Shown here in pieces: positions 34,592 through 46,159 of a stretch of DNA of 64,000 nt. This DNA is from JALOKP01 sp963800865. Lineage in GTDB: Bacteria > Acidobacteriota > Polarisedimenticolia > J045. The position numbers and the translations under genes are program-made. Location: positions 62,001 through 126,000 of the forward strand of contig CAWDCL010000004.1 in NCBI GenBank assembly GCA_963800865.1, given 5' to 3'. The notes below the pieces were generated by a model that saw only the letters and a list, made by a program, of their open reading frames with translations, made no database searches and had not been told where the DNA came from. Numbering within the stretch: position 1 is the first letter of the stretch; each line of letters starts with the position of its first letter.

Positions 34592-37500
34592 AGGCGTCGC
34601 CGATGCCGTTGCCGTTGCTGTCGACCTGGCCCGGGTTGAAGACGTCGGGGCAGTTGTCCGCTCCGTTGGCGACACCGTCTCCGTCGCGGTCGGGATCGCA
34701 GGCGTTGCCGGTTCCGTCGGCGTCCAGGTCGGCCTGGTCGGGGTTCGGCGTGACCGGGCAGTTGTCCGAGACGTCCGCAACGCCGTCGTTGTCGTCGTCC
34801 GGGTCGCAGGCGTTGCCGAGGCCGTCACCGTCGGTGTCGACCTGGTCGGTGTTGGCGGCCGACGGGCAGTTGTCGCAGGGATCGCCGTACGAGTCGGCGT
34901 CGACGTCCGACTGCGACGTGTTCTGGAACGCCGGGCAGTTGTCGACGGCGTCCTCGACGGTGTCCCCGTCGGAATCGCGCGAGGCGTCGGGGCACTTGAA
35001 CGGCGTCGGGATCGGTTGTCCGCTCGACCGCGTGCCCGGCGCACTCTCCGAGTTGGAGCCGCAGACCGAGGAGACCAGGTAGTAGAACATCGCCGCCGGA
35101 CGCGGCTTCTGGGCGTCCTGCACCGTCGGCACGCCGAGCTTGTTGGCGAAGCACTGGTGGGAGTAGGCCCACGGCCGGCCGAGGATGCCGAACCCGCGGT
35201 AGACGTTGTACTGCGACACGCCCGGGACGGGGGCCCACGCGACGGTCGACGTCGCGCCACCGCTCACGGTCAGCGTGGCGCCCGGCGCCGGCGGCGGCGG
35301 GTTGGCGGCGTCGAACGGCGTGCAGTCGCAGGCGTCGCCGACCGTGTCGCCGTCGCTGTCGAGCTGACCCGCGTTCTGGGCGTCGGGGCAGTTGTCGGTG
35401 CAGTTGTCGACGCCGTCGCCGTCGCTGTCGGTCGTCTCGTCGACGGTGCCGTCACAGTCGTCGTCCACGCCGTTGCAGGCTTCCGGCCCCGGCCCGGCGC
35501 TGCGCACGCAGGCGAGACCGCCGGCCTGGCACTGCTGGGTGCCCGCGGAGCAGACCCCCGGCTCGCCGGTGAGGCACGCGCCGCCGCCGCCGGGGTTCCC
35601 CTCGTCGACCAGGCCGTTGCAGTTGTCGTCGAGCCCGTTGCACTGCTCGAGGCTGAGGGCCATGTTGTCGTCGACCAGGCCGTTGCAGTCGTTGTCGAGG
35701 CTGTCGCACTGCTCGGCGCGGCCCGGGTACTGGGTCGCGTTGGTATCGTTGCAGTCGCCGCCGGGGCGCAGGACGCCGTCGCCGTCGCAGTCGGGCTCGA
35801 AGGCGAAGAAGGTGACGGCCCCCTGGTCGGCCTTGGCGGGTTCGTCGTGGACCGGCGAGCCGCCGAGGAACTCGGGGACGCGGTCTCCGTCGAGGTCGCC
35901 GCCGGCGACGGACGTTCCGAACTGGTCGTTGGCCAGCCCCAGCGCGTCGGTGAAGCGCCGGATGACACTCCCGTCAGCGCCGGAGAAGAGGGTCAGGCTG
36001 CCCGAGTCGTTCCCCTGCGGCGTGTCGTCGAGGTAGGCGCCCGCGATGATATCGGCGGTGCCGTCGCCGTTGGCGTCCGCGACGCCGGCCACGGACCGGC
36101 CGAGCCGGTCGCTGGCCAGGCTCGACGGATCGGTCAGCTTGCGCAGGAAGGCCCCGGTCGCGCCGTTGAAGAGCACCACGCTTCCGGCGTCGGCTCCCTG
36201 CGGCGTGTCGTCGAGATACGCGCCGGCGGCGATCTCGTCGATCCCGTCGCCGGTGAGGTCGGGCACGCGCCCGAGCGAAACGCCCAGCTGGTCGGAGTTG
36301 GCGCCGCCCGGGTCGGCGAGCTTGCGGAGCAACGCCCCGTCGCGCCCGCTGAAGACCAGCACGCTGCCGGCGTCGCCGCCGCCGAGCGTGTCGTCGAGGT
36401 ACGAGCCGACGGCGATGTCCGGCGTCCCGTCGGCGTTGACGTCGCCGATCCCGCTGACCGCGAAGCCGAACTGGTCGCTGGCCGAACCGCCGGGATCGGT
36501 CAGCCGGAAGACCACGGCGCCGGTCGCGGCGTTGAAGACCGTGACGCTGCCGGCGTCCCCCTCGCTGCCGACGTCATCGAGGTAGGCGCCGGCGGCGATG
36601 TCCGGCTTTCCGTCGCCGGTGACGTCGCCGATCGAGGCGACGGAGATGCCGAGCCGGTCGGAGCTGGCGCCGGCCGGGTCGACCAGCTTGCGGATGAAGG
36701 AGCAGTTGCTGCCCGAGAAGAGCAGCACGCTGCCGTTGTCGAAGAACGGGCTGGTGTCGTCGAGCCAGGCTCCGACTGCGATGTCCGGTGTGCCGTCGCC
36801 GTTGACGTCGCCGGCCGCCGCGACCGAGTAGCCCAGCTGGTCGGAGGTGGCGCCGGACGGATCCGTCATCCGGCAGCGCACGGCGCGGGTGACACCGTCG
36901 TACAGGATCACGCTGCCGCTGTCTCCGAAGCTGCCGTTGTCGTCGGTGAAGGCACCGACCGCGAAATCGGCCCGACCGTCCCCATTGGTGTCGCCGACGA
37001 TGGCAATCGCCTGGCCGAACTGGTCGCCGCCGGCTCCGGCCCCGTCGAGGACCTTGACCGAGTAGGAGGACGAACTGGAGCCCTCGTCGGTCTGGCTGTT
37101 GCAGTTGTCGTCGAGGTGGTCGCAGACCTCGGTTGCACCGGGCTTGACGCCCGGCAGGTCGTCGCGGCAGTCGCACGGCGCGGTCACGCCGTCGCCGTCG
37201 GCGTCCGGACCCTCGTCGGTCTGGGTGTTGCAGTTGTCGTCGATCCCGTTGCAGCGCTCCGTGGCGCCCGGGCGGATCCGCGCGTCGCCGTTGTTGCAAT
37301 CGGCGCAGGCGGCGAAGCCGTCGCCGTCGTTGTCCTCGTCGACGGTGCCGTCGCAGTCGTTGTCCTGCGTGTCGCACAGCTCCGGCGCGCCGGCGTAGGT
37401 CGTCGCCACGGCGTCGTTGCAGTCCCCGGCGAGCGGGGCGTTGCCGTCGGCGTCGCAGTCGGTCTGGAGCGCGAAGAGCAACACCGCCCCGGCGTCCTGC

Positions 37501-40500
37501 CCCTGCACGCTGTCGTCGGAGTAGGCGCCACCGAGCAGCTCGGGGACGCGGTCGCCGTCGAGATCGCCCGTCGCGACAGCGAGGCCCAGGTTGTCGCTCG
37601 CGGCCCCGGCCGGGTCGGTGAAGCGCCGGATGACGCTCCCGTCGGCGCCGGAGAAGAGGGTCAGGCTGCCCGCGTCGTTCCCCTGCGGCGTGTCGTCGAG
37701 ATACGAGCCCGCGAGGACGTCGGCGGTTCCGTCGCCGTTGGCGTCCGGGGCGCCGGCGACGGCACGGCCGAGCCGGTCGCTGGCCAGGCTCGACGGATCG
37801 GTCAGCTTGCGCAGGAAGGCCCCGGTCGCGCCGTTGAAGAGCACCACGCTTCCGGCGTCGGCCCCCTGCGGCGTGTCGTCGAGATGCACGCCGGTGGCGA
37901 TCTCGTCGATCCCGTCGCCGGTCAGGTCGGGCACCCGCCCGATCGACGTCCCCAGCTGGTCGGAGTTGGCGCCGCCCGGGTCGGCGAGCTTGCGGAGCAA
38001 CGCCCCGTCGCGCCCGCTGAAGACCGCCACGCTCCCCGCGTCACCGCCGCCGAGCGTGTCGTCGAAGGGCGAGCCGGCGACGATGTCGGGCGTCCCGTCG
38101 GCGTTGACGTCGCCGATCCCGCTGACCGCGAAGCCGAGCTGGTCGCTGGCCGAAGCGCCCGGATCGGTCAGCCGGAAGACCACGGCGCCGGTCGCGGCGT
38201 TGAAGACCGTGACGCTCCCGGCGTCCCCCTCGCTGCCGACGTCGTCGAGGTAGGCGCCGGCGGCGAGGTCGGGCGTGCCGTCGCCGGTGACGTCGCCGAT
38301 CGAGGCGACGGAGATGCCGAGCCGATCGGAGCTGGCGCCGGCCGGGTCGGTCAGCTTGCGGATGAAGGCGCAGTTGCTGCCCGAGAAGAGCAGCACGCTG
38401 CCGTTGTCGAAGAACGGGCTGGTGTCGTCGAGCCAGGCCCCGGCGGCGATGTCCGGCGTGCCGTCGCCGTTGACGTCGCCGGCCGCCGCGACCGAGTAGC
38501 CCAGCTGGTCGGAGGAGGCGCCGGACGGATCCGTCATCCGGCAGCGCACGGTCCGGGTCCGGCCGTCGAACAGCGCGACGCCGCCGCGGTCGGTCCCCCC
38601 GCCGGTATCGTCGAGGTAGGCCCCGACGGCGAAGTCCGGGCGGCCGTCTCCATTCGTGTCGCCGACGATCGCCACCGACAGGCCGAGAGCGTCGCTCACG
38701 TCGCCCCCCGGATCGAGGATCTTCAGCGCCGTCGTCGGCGCGGTGCTCCCCTCGTCCACGGCCCCGTTGCAGTTGTCGTCGAGCTGGTTGCAGACCTCGG
38801 TTGCACCGGGCTTGACGCCCGGCAGGTCGTCGCGGCAGTCGCACGGCGCGGTCACGCCGTCGCCGTCGGCGTCCGGACCCTCGTCGGTCTGGCTGTTGCA
38901 GTTGTCGTCGATCCCGTTGCAGCGCTCCGTGGCGCCCGGGCGGATCCGCGCGTCGCCGTTGTTGCAGTCGGCGCAGGCGGCGAAGCCGTCGCCGTCGTTG
39001 TCCTCGTCGACGGTGCCGTCGCAGTCGTTGTCCTGCGTGTCGCACAGCTCCGGCGCCCCGGCGTAGGTCGTCGCCGCGGCATCGTTGCAGTCCCCGGCGA
39101 GCGGGGCGTTGCCGTCGGCGTCGCAGTCGGTCTGGAGCGCGAAGAGCAACACCGCCCCGGCGTCCTGCCCCTGCACGCTGTCGTCGAAGTAGGCGCCACC
39201 GAGCAGCTCGGGGACGCGGTCGCCGTCGAGATCGCCCGCCGCGACACCGAGGCCCAGGTTGTCGCTCGCGGCCCCGGCAGGGTCGGTGAAGCGCCGGATG
39301 ACGCTCCCGTCGGCGCCGGAGAAGAGGGTCAGGCTGCCCGCGTCGTTCCCCTGCGGCGTGTCGTCGAGGTACGAGCCCGCGAGGACGTCGGCGGTTCCGT
39401 CGCCGTTGGCGTCCGGGGCGCCGGCGACGGCACGGCCGAGCCGGTCGCTGGCCAGGCTCGACGGATCGGTCAGCTTGCGCAGGAAGGCCCCGGTCGCGCC
39501 GTTGAAGAGCACCACGCTTCCGGCGTCGGCTCCCTGCGGCGTGTCGTCGAGATGCACGCCGGTGGCGATCTCGTCGATCCCGTCGCCGGTCAGGTCGGGC
39601 ACCCGCCCGATCGACGTCCCCAGCTGGTCGGAGTTGGCGCCGCCCGGGTCGGCGAGCTTGCGGAGCAATGCCCCGTCGCGCCCGCTGAAGACCGCCACGC
39701 TCCCCGCGTCACCGCCACCGAGCGTGTCGTCGAAGGGCGAGCCGGCGACGATGTCGGGCGTCCCGTCGGCGTTGACGTCGCCGATCCCGCTGACCGCAAG
39801 GCCGAACTGATCGTTGGCCGAAGCGCCCGGATCGGTCAGCCGGAAGACCACGGCGCCGGTCGCGGCGTTGAAGACCGTGACGCTCCCGGCGTCCCCCTCG
39901 CTGCCGACGTCGTCGAGGTAGGCGCCGGCGGCGAGGTCGGGCGTGCCGTCGCCGGTGACGTCGCCGATCGAGGCGACGGAGATGCCGAGCCGATCGGAGC
40001 TGGCGCCGGCCGGGTCGGTCAGCTTGCGGATGAAGGCGCAGTTGCTGCCCGAGAAGAGCAGCACGCTGCCGTTGTCGAAGAACGGGCTGGTGTCGTCGAG
40101 CCAGGCCCCGGCGGCGATGTCCGGCGTGCCGTCGCCGTTGACGTCGCCGGCCGCCGCGACCGAGTAGCCCAGCTGGTCGGAGGAGGCGCCGGACGGATCC
40201 GTCATCCGGCAGCGCACGGTCCGGGTCCGGCCGTCGAACAGCGCGACGCCGCCGCGGTCGGTCCCCCCGCCGGTATCATCGAGGTAGGCCCCGACGGCGA
40301 AGTCCGGGCGACCGTCTCCATTCGTGTCACCGACGATCGCCACCGACAGGCCGAGAGCGTCGCTCACGTCGCCCCCCGGATCGAGGATCTTCAGCGCCGT
40401 CGTCGGCGCGGTGCTCCCCTCGTCCACGGCCCCGTTGCAGTTGTCGTCGAGCTGGTTGCAGACCTCGGTTGCACCGGGCTTGACGCCCGGCAGGTCGTCG

Positions 40501-43500
40501 CGGCAGTCGCACGGCGCGGTCACGCCGTCGCCGTCCGCGTCCGGACCCTCGTCGGTCTGGCTGTTGCAGTTGTCGTCGATCCCGTTGCAGCGCTCCGTGG
40601 CGCCCGGGCGGATCCGCGCGTCGCCGTCGTTGCAGTCGGTGCAGGCGGCGAAGCCGTCGCCGTCGTTGTCCTCGTCGACGGTGCCGTCGCAGTCGTTGTC
40701 CTGCGTGTCGCACAGCTCCGGCGCGCCGGCGTAGGTCGTCGCCGCGGCGTCGTTGCAGTCGCCGGCGAGCGGGGCGTTGCCGTCCGCGTCGCAGTCGGTC
40801 TGGAGCGCGAAGAGCAGCACCGCCCCGGCGTCCTGCCCCTGCACGCTGTCGTCGAAGTAGGCGCCACCGAGCAGCTCGGGGACGCGGTCGCCGTCGAGAT
40901 CGCCCGCCGCGACACCGATGCCCAGGTTGTCGCTCGCGGCCCCGGCGGGGTCGGTGAAGCGCCGGATGACGCTCCCGTCGGCGCCGGAGAAGAGGGTCAG
41001 GCTGCCCGCGTCGTTCCCCTGCGGCGTGTCGTCGAGATACGAGCCCGCGAGGACGTCGGCGGTTCCGTCGCCGTTGGCGTCCGGGGCGCCGGCGACGGCA
41101 CGGCCGAGCCGGTCGCTGGCCAGGCTCGACGGATCGGTCAGCTTGCGCAGGAAGGCTCCGGTCGCGCCGTTGAAGAGCGACGACGCTCCCGGCGTCGGCT
41201 CCCTGCGGCGTGTCGTCGAGATGCGCGCCGGCGGCGATCTCGTCGATCCCGTCGCCGGTCAGGTCGGGCACGCGTGCGATCGACGTCCCCAGCTGGTCGG
41301 AGTTGGCGCCGCCCGGGTCGGTGAGCTTGCGGAGCAGCGAGCCGTCGCGCCCGCTGAAGACCGCTACGCTCCCCGCGTCACCGCCGCCGAGCGTGTCGTC
41401 GAGGTACGCGCCGGCGATGATGTCGGGCGTCCCGTCGGCGTTGACGTCGCCGATCCCGCTGACCGCGAAGCCGAGCTGATCGTTGGCCGAAGCGCCTGGA
41501 TCGGTCAGCCGGAAAACGACGGCGCCGGTCGCGGCGTTGAAGACCAGGGCGCTGCCGGCATCGCCCTCGCTGCCGACGTCATCGAGATAGATCCCGGCCA
41601 CGATGTCGGGGACTCCATCCCCGGTGACGTCGCCGATCGAGGCCACGGAGATGCCGAGCCGATCGGAGGAGGCGCCGGCCGGGTCGGTCAGCTTGCGGAT
41701 GAAGGCGCAGTTGCTGCCCGAGAAGAGCAGCACGCTGCCGTTGTCGAAGAACGGGCTGGTGTCGTCGAGCCAGGCCCCGGCGGCGATGTCCGGCGTGCCG
41801 TCGCCGTTGACGTCGCCGGCCGCCGCGACCGAGTAGCCCAGCTGGTCGGAGGAGGCGCCGGACGGATCCGTCATCCGGCAGCGCACGGTCCGGGTCCGGC
41901 CGTCGAACAGCGCGACGCCGCCGCGGTCGGTCCCCCCGCCGGTATCATCGAGGTAGGCCCCGACGGCGAAGTCCGGGCGACCGTCTCCATTCGTGTCACC
42001 GACGATCGCCACCGACAGGCCGAGAGCGTCGCTCACGTCGCCCCCCGGATCGAGGATCTTCAGCGCCGTCGTCGGCGCGGTGCTCCCCTCGTCCACGGCC
42101 CCGTTGCAGTTGTCGTCGAGCTGGTTGCAGACCTCGGTTGCTCCCGGCTTGACGCCCGGCAGGTCGTCGCGGCAGTCGCACGGCGCGGTCACGCCGTCGC
42201 CATCCGCGTCCGGACCCTCATCGATCTGCGTGTTGCAATTGTCGTCGAGCCCGTTGCAGCGCTCCGCTGGCGCCCGGGCGAATCCGCGGGTCCGCGTCGT
42301 TGCAGTCGGTGCAGACCGCGACGCCGTCGCCGTCGTTGTCCTCGTCGACGATCCGTCGCAGTCGTTATCGACGGTGTCGCACGCTTCGACCGCGCCCGCG
42401 CGGCGCGACGGGTTCCCGTCGTCGCAATCGCCCGCCAGCGGGATCGCACCGTCGCCGTCACAGTCCGCTGCGGTCGAGAAGACGACGACCGATCCGGCGT
42501 CGGCCCCTTCGGGGCCGTCGTCGAGCGGCGTCCCGCCGATGTAGTCGACCGCGCCGTCACCGGTGACGTCCCCGGCGGCCACGGCGGCGCCGAACCCATC
42601 GCCCGCGGCGCCGGCCGCGTCGAGCAGGCGGTCGATCACGGCGCCGTCCCCGCCCGACAGCAGCGCGAGACTTCCGGCGTTGGCCCCCGCGGGGGTGTCG
42701 TCGGAGTCCGCGCCGGCGAGCAGGTCCGGCGTGCCGTCGCCGTTGATGTCCCCCAGCGCGGCCAGCGCCGCGCCCAGGCGATCGCCCGCGAGCCCCAGCG
42801 GATCGGTGATCTTGCGCACGACGGCGCCCGTCACGGCGTTGAACACGACGACGCTGCCGGCGTCGGCCTGGGCGCCGACATCGTCGAGCGGCGCTCCAGC
42901 CGCGATGTCCGGCGTGCCGTCGCCGGTCACGTCGGCGATGCCCGTGAGCGCGCGGCCCAGCTGGTCCGAGGTCGCGCCCGCCGGGTCCGTGAGCTTCCGC
43001 ACGAGCGCACCGTCCGCGCCGCTGAAGATCAGGATGCTCCCCGCGTCGCCGAAGCTCGCGGCGACATCGTCGAGCGGCGCGCCGGCCGCGATGTCCGGCG
43101 TGCCGTCGCCCGTCACGTCGCCGATCCGCGCGAGGCTGTCGCCGAGCTGGTCGCTGGCCGCGCCAGCCGGGTCGGTCAGCTTGCGGATCTGCGCGCCCGT
43201 GGCGCCGTTGAAGAGGACCACGCTCCCGGCGTCGCCGAAGCTCCCGACGTCGTCCAGGAGCGCGCCGACCGCGAGGTCCGGGGTGCCGTCGCCGGAGATG
43301 TCGCCAATCGCGATGACGCGCCGGCCGAGGCGGTCGCTGCTGGCGCTGCCGCTGTCGGTCAGCCGCCGCACGAACGAGCAGTTGGCGCCCGAGAAGACCA
43401 GCACGCTGCCGTTGTCGAAGAAGGGGCTCACGTCGTCGAACCACGAGCCGACGGCGACGTCGGGAGTGCCGTCGCCGGTCACGTCGCCGATCCCGGCGAC

Positions 43501-44016
43501 GTCGTAGCCGAACTGGTCGGAACTGGACGGGGTGGGATCGGTGAGGCGGCACACCACCTGGCGCGTGCTGCCGTCGTAGAGCACTGCGCCGCCCGCCGAG
43601 TCGCGTCCCGCGGTCCGGGTGAGCGGGGTGCCGACGACGAAGTCGGAAATCCGGTCGCCGGTCACGTCGCCGACGAGCGCGATGGAGCGCCCGAAGTTGT
43701 CGCCGCCGATCCCGGCGGGGTCGCCCAGCTTGCGCTGCGCGGTCTGCTTCGCCGAGCCTTCGTCGGTCCGGCCGTCGCAGTTGTCGTCGCGCTGGTTGCA
43801 GACCTCGGCCGCGGCAGGGTTCACGAGGTTCCGGGTGTCGTCGCAGTCGCCGCAGAGCAGGCCCGACGGATTGCACCCCGGGACGCTGCAGTCGGCGTAG
43901 CCGTCGAGGTCGTTATCGGGACACGCCTGGGCCCGTGCATCCGGCAGCACGGCGTTGGCGATCACGAGAATGACAAAGAAAATAGTCAGCCCACGCAGTG
44001 CATACTGCTTCGACAT
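34575..44016 (-). CDS. Giant secreted protein: five seven-bladed FG-GAP propellers with MopE-like metal-binding linkers and TSP3 tail
   Basis: After correcting a +1 near 41180 and a compensating -1/+1 pair near 42351 and 42264, this is one frame of about 3,146 residues. It has a signal peptide (LTIFFVILVIANAVLPDARA), then a Cys/Asp-rich block. Five propellers follow, each with seven FG-GAP blades of the form GDVNGDGTPDIAAGAWLDD: P1 about 43740-42470, P2 42060-40810, P3 40390-39140, P4 38720-37470, P5 37060-35800. Linkers carry MopE-like motifs (TERCNGIDDNCNSQTDEG, DCRDDLPGVKPGATEVCNQL). The end has an Fn3-like domain (VSQYNVYRG ... FYYLVSSVCG) and thrombospondin type 3 repeats (DSDGDTVEDAVDNCPAFQN). 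A calcium-dependent surface adhesin is the likely role. GGGGAGGACGGG supports the start. Confidence 0.85.
37033..42037. repeat. Three tandem copies of a 1,668-bp coding repeat
   Basis: The sequence TCGCCCCCCGGATCGAGGAT recurs at 38701, 40369 and 42038, a spacing of 1,668 and 1,669 bases; the extra base is the apparent insertion near 41180. A third unit runs from about 37033. Each unit encodes one propeller plus one MopE-like linker (556 residues). The inner copies are near-identical at the DNA level over long stretches, while the flanking propellers (P1, P5) are diverged. This implies recent duplication or gene conversion. Confidence 0.85.
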
Positions 44017-44128
44017 CCCGTCCTCCCCGGAGAACTCGGAGGGGGGATGTACGCTGCCTTACCTCGATTCGCATTCAATTTTGTCGAGCCGGGGAGCAGG
44101 CCCGAATCGAGCCCGCGCCGAGGACCCG

Positions 44129-44590
44129 ATGACGATCTGGATCGACGACGACGCCTGTCCGAGGGAGATCCTCGAGGTCCTGCTCCGCGCATCCGAGCGG
44201 CGCGGGATCCCGCTGACGCGGATCGCCAATCGCGCGCTGCCGCGTCACCCGTCGCCGCTCGTCAGCAGCGTGCGCGTCGGGGCGGAGTTCGACGCGGCCG
44301 ACCGCTACATCGCGGAGCGGGTCGAGGCGGGGGACCTGGTCGTCACTTCGGACATCCCGCTGGCGGCGGCGATCGTTGCGCGCGGCGCCCTCGGCCTGAG
44401 CCCGCGGGGCGAGGTCTTCAACGAGGAGAACGTCGGCGGCAAGCTGGCCACGCGGGACCTGCTGAGCGAGCTGCGCTCGGCGGGAGCGATCCTGGGCGGG
44501 CCGGCGGCCCTGGTGGCCAGCGACCGGCGGCGCTTCGCCGACGCGCTCGACCGGCTGCTGACGCGGCTGGCGAGCCGGCCTTCCGTTTGA
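44129..44590 (+). CDS. DUF188 / UPF0178 (YaiI/YqxD) family protein
   Basis: This protein of 153 residues starts MTIWIDDDACPREILEVLLR and carries VVTSDIPLAAAIVARGALGL and FNEENVGGKLATRDLL, all hallmark segments of the UPF0178 family. Its PIN-like Asp residues suggest a nucleic-acid-related role, but no activity is established. ATG 44129 is chosen because homology begins there; the longer open frame from 43955 is not conserved. It is divergent from the giant gene. Confidence 0.88.
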   Translation: MTIWIDDDACPREILEVLLRASERRGIPLTRIANRALPRHPSPLVSSVRVGAEFDAADRYIAERVEAGDLVVTSDIPLAAAIVARGALGLSPRGEVFNEENVGGKLATRDLLSELRSAGAILGGPAALVASDRRRFADALDRLLTRLASRPSV

Positions 44591-44766
44591 CAAACCGCGC
44601 CCCCGATCCGATCCTCCCCAAGACTAATAGAAGAGAGCGCAGGGGCGATTCATTCCGGCGACCCGTCCTAGAGAGCGCGACCCCCCCCCAACAATCAGCC
44701 GGAAGGGAACTGCGGGCGATCCCGCTCCAGCCCCGCTGGAGCACGCCCGGGAAAGAACGGTATATC

Positions 44767-46123
44767 GTGTCGTTTCAAGAGTTTGGCTTGGATCCGCGGC
44801 TCCTTCAGGCGGTCGCGGACGTCGGCTTCGAAGACCCCACCCCGATCCAGGACCAGGCGATACCCGATCCTCCTCAAGGGGAAGGACCTGATCGCCAGCG
44901 CCGCCACCGGCAGCGGAAAGACGGCGGCTTTCGTGCTCCCGATCCTCCACCGCCTGCTGCCGAAACCACGCGGCAAGACCCGCGTGCTGATCCTGACCCC
45001 CACGCGCGAGCTGGCGGTGCAGATCTCCGACCACCTGGCGGGGCTCGCCATCCACACCCCGATCGCCGGCGCGGCGGTCTTCGGCGGGATGCCGATGAAC
45101 CCGCAGGCGCGTGCCTTCGAGCAGGGCGCGGACGTCATCGTCGCGACCCCGGGCCGGCTGCTGGATCACCTGCGCTACCCCTACGCCAACCTGTCGAACG
45201 TCGAAGTGCTGGTCCTCGACGAGGCCGACCGGATGCTCGACATGGGCTTCCTGCCGGACGTGCGTCGGATCATGGACGCGGTTCCGCGGACGCGGCAGAC
45301 GCTGATGTTCTCGGCGACGCTGCCGCCGCCGATCGTCAAGCTGTCGAAGGACATCCTGCGCGACCCGGTCACGGTGCGGCTGCAGGAGAAGACCCGCCCG
45401 GCGGACGGGATCGAGCAGAGCGTCTACCCGGTGCGCCAGGAGGAGAAGCCGGCGCTGCTGGCGGAGCTGCTGCGCCGCGAGGCGCCGAAGAGCGTCATCG
45501 CGTTCTGCCGCACGAAGAGCCGCGCCGAGAAGGTCTCGCGCTTCCTCGAGCGCGAGGGCGTGCTCTGCGCGCGGATCCACGGCGACCGGTCGCAGAGCCA
45601 GCGGCTCGAGGCGCTCGACGGGCTGAAGTCCGGGCGCTACCAGGTGCTGGTGGCGACCGACGTCGCGGCGCGCGGGATCGACGTCGAGGGGCTTTCGGCG
45701 GTGATCAACGTCGACGTGCCGCGGCAGGCCGAGGACTACGTTCACCGCATCGGCCGGACGGCGCGCGCGCACCTGACCGGCGACGCGTTCACGCTCGTCG
45801 CCCCCGAAGAGGAGCGCGAGCTGGCCAAGATCGAGAAGGTGCTGGGGCGGAAGCTGCCGCGGCGCAAGCTCGAGGGGTTCGTGCCGCACTCGTTCCTCGA
45901 GACCGCCGGCAAGCGCCGCGGTCGCTACCCGGCGTCGCTGGGACCGTCGCGCGCCGGTTCGCCGGCCTCGCGGGGGGACGCTGGCGCGGCGGCGCCGTCG
46001 CCGGCCGCTCCCGCCCGCCGCACGCTGCGCGATCGCGAGCTCTGGGAGGCGATGCAGGCTGCCCAGGGCGGGCCGTTCGTCCCGCCCCGGGGCGTCAGTT
46101 TGCCGTCCCGCCGGAGGCGGTAG
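44767..46123 (+). CDS. DEAD-box ATP-dependent RNA helicase (one apparent +1 frameshift)
   Basis: All helicase motifs are present: Q-motif GFEDPTPIQDQAI, Walker A SAATGSGKTAAF, PTRELAVQ, TPGRLLDH, VLDEADRMLD, SAT in MFSATLPPP, VATDVAARGIDVEG and HRIGRTAR. It unwinds structured RNA and is RhlE-like, with a short basic C-terminal tail. The first 35 residues (from GTG 44767, MSFQEFGLDPRLLQAV) and the rest are in different frames; one extra C in ATACCCGATC near 44867 explains this. Corrected length is about 451 residues. The 176-bp gap upstream (44591-44766) shows no clear element beyond a C-run. Confidence 0.9.
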
Positions 46124-46159
46124 AAACTCGGGCTCGGCGCGCCCCACGAGGAAGCCTCC

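Noticed and set aside
34557..41324. Plus-strand open frame of 2,255 codons antisense to the giant gene
   Set aside because: It is a mirror of the repeated GC-rich minus-strand gene: low-complexity Val/Ala/Arg text, no domain, and its period follows the 1,668-bp repeat.
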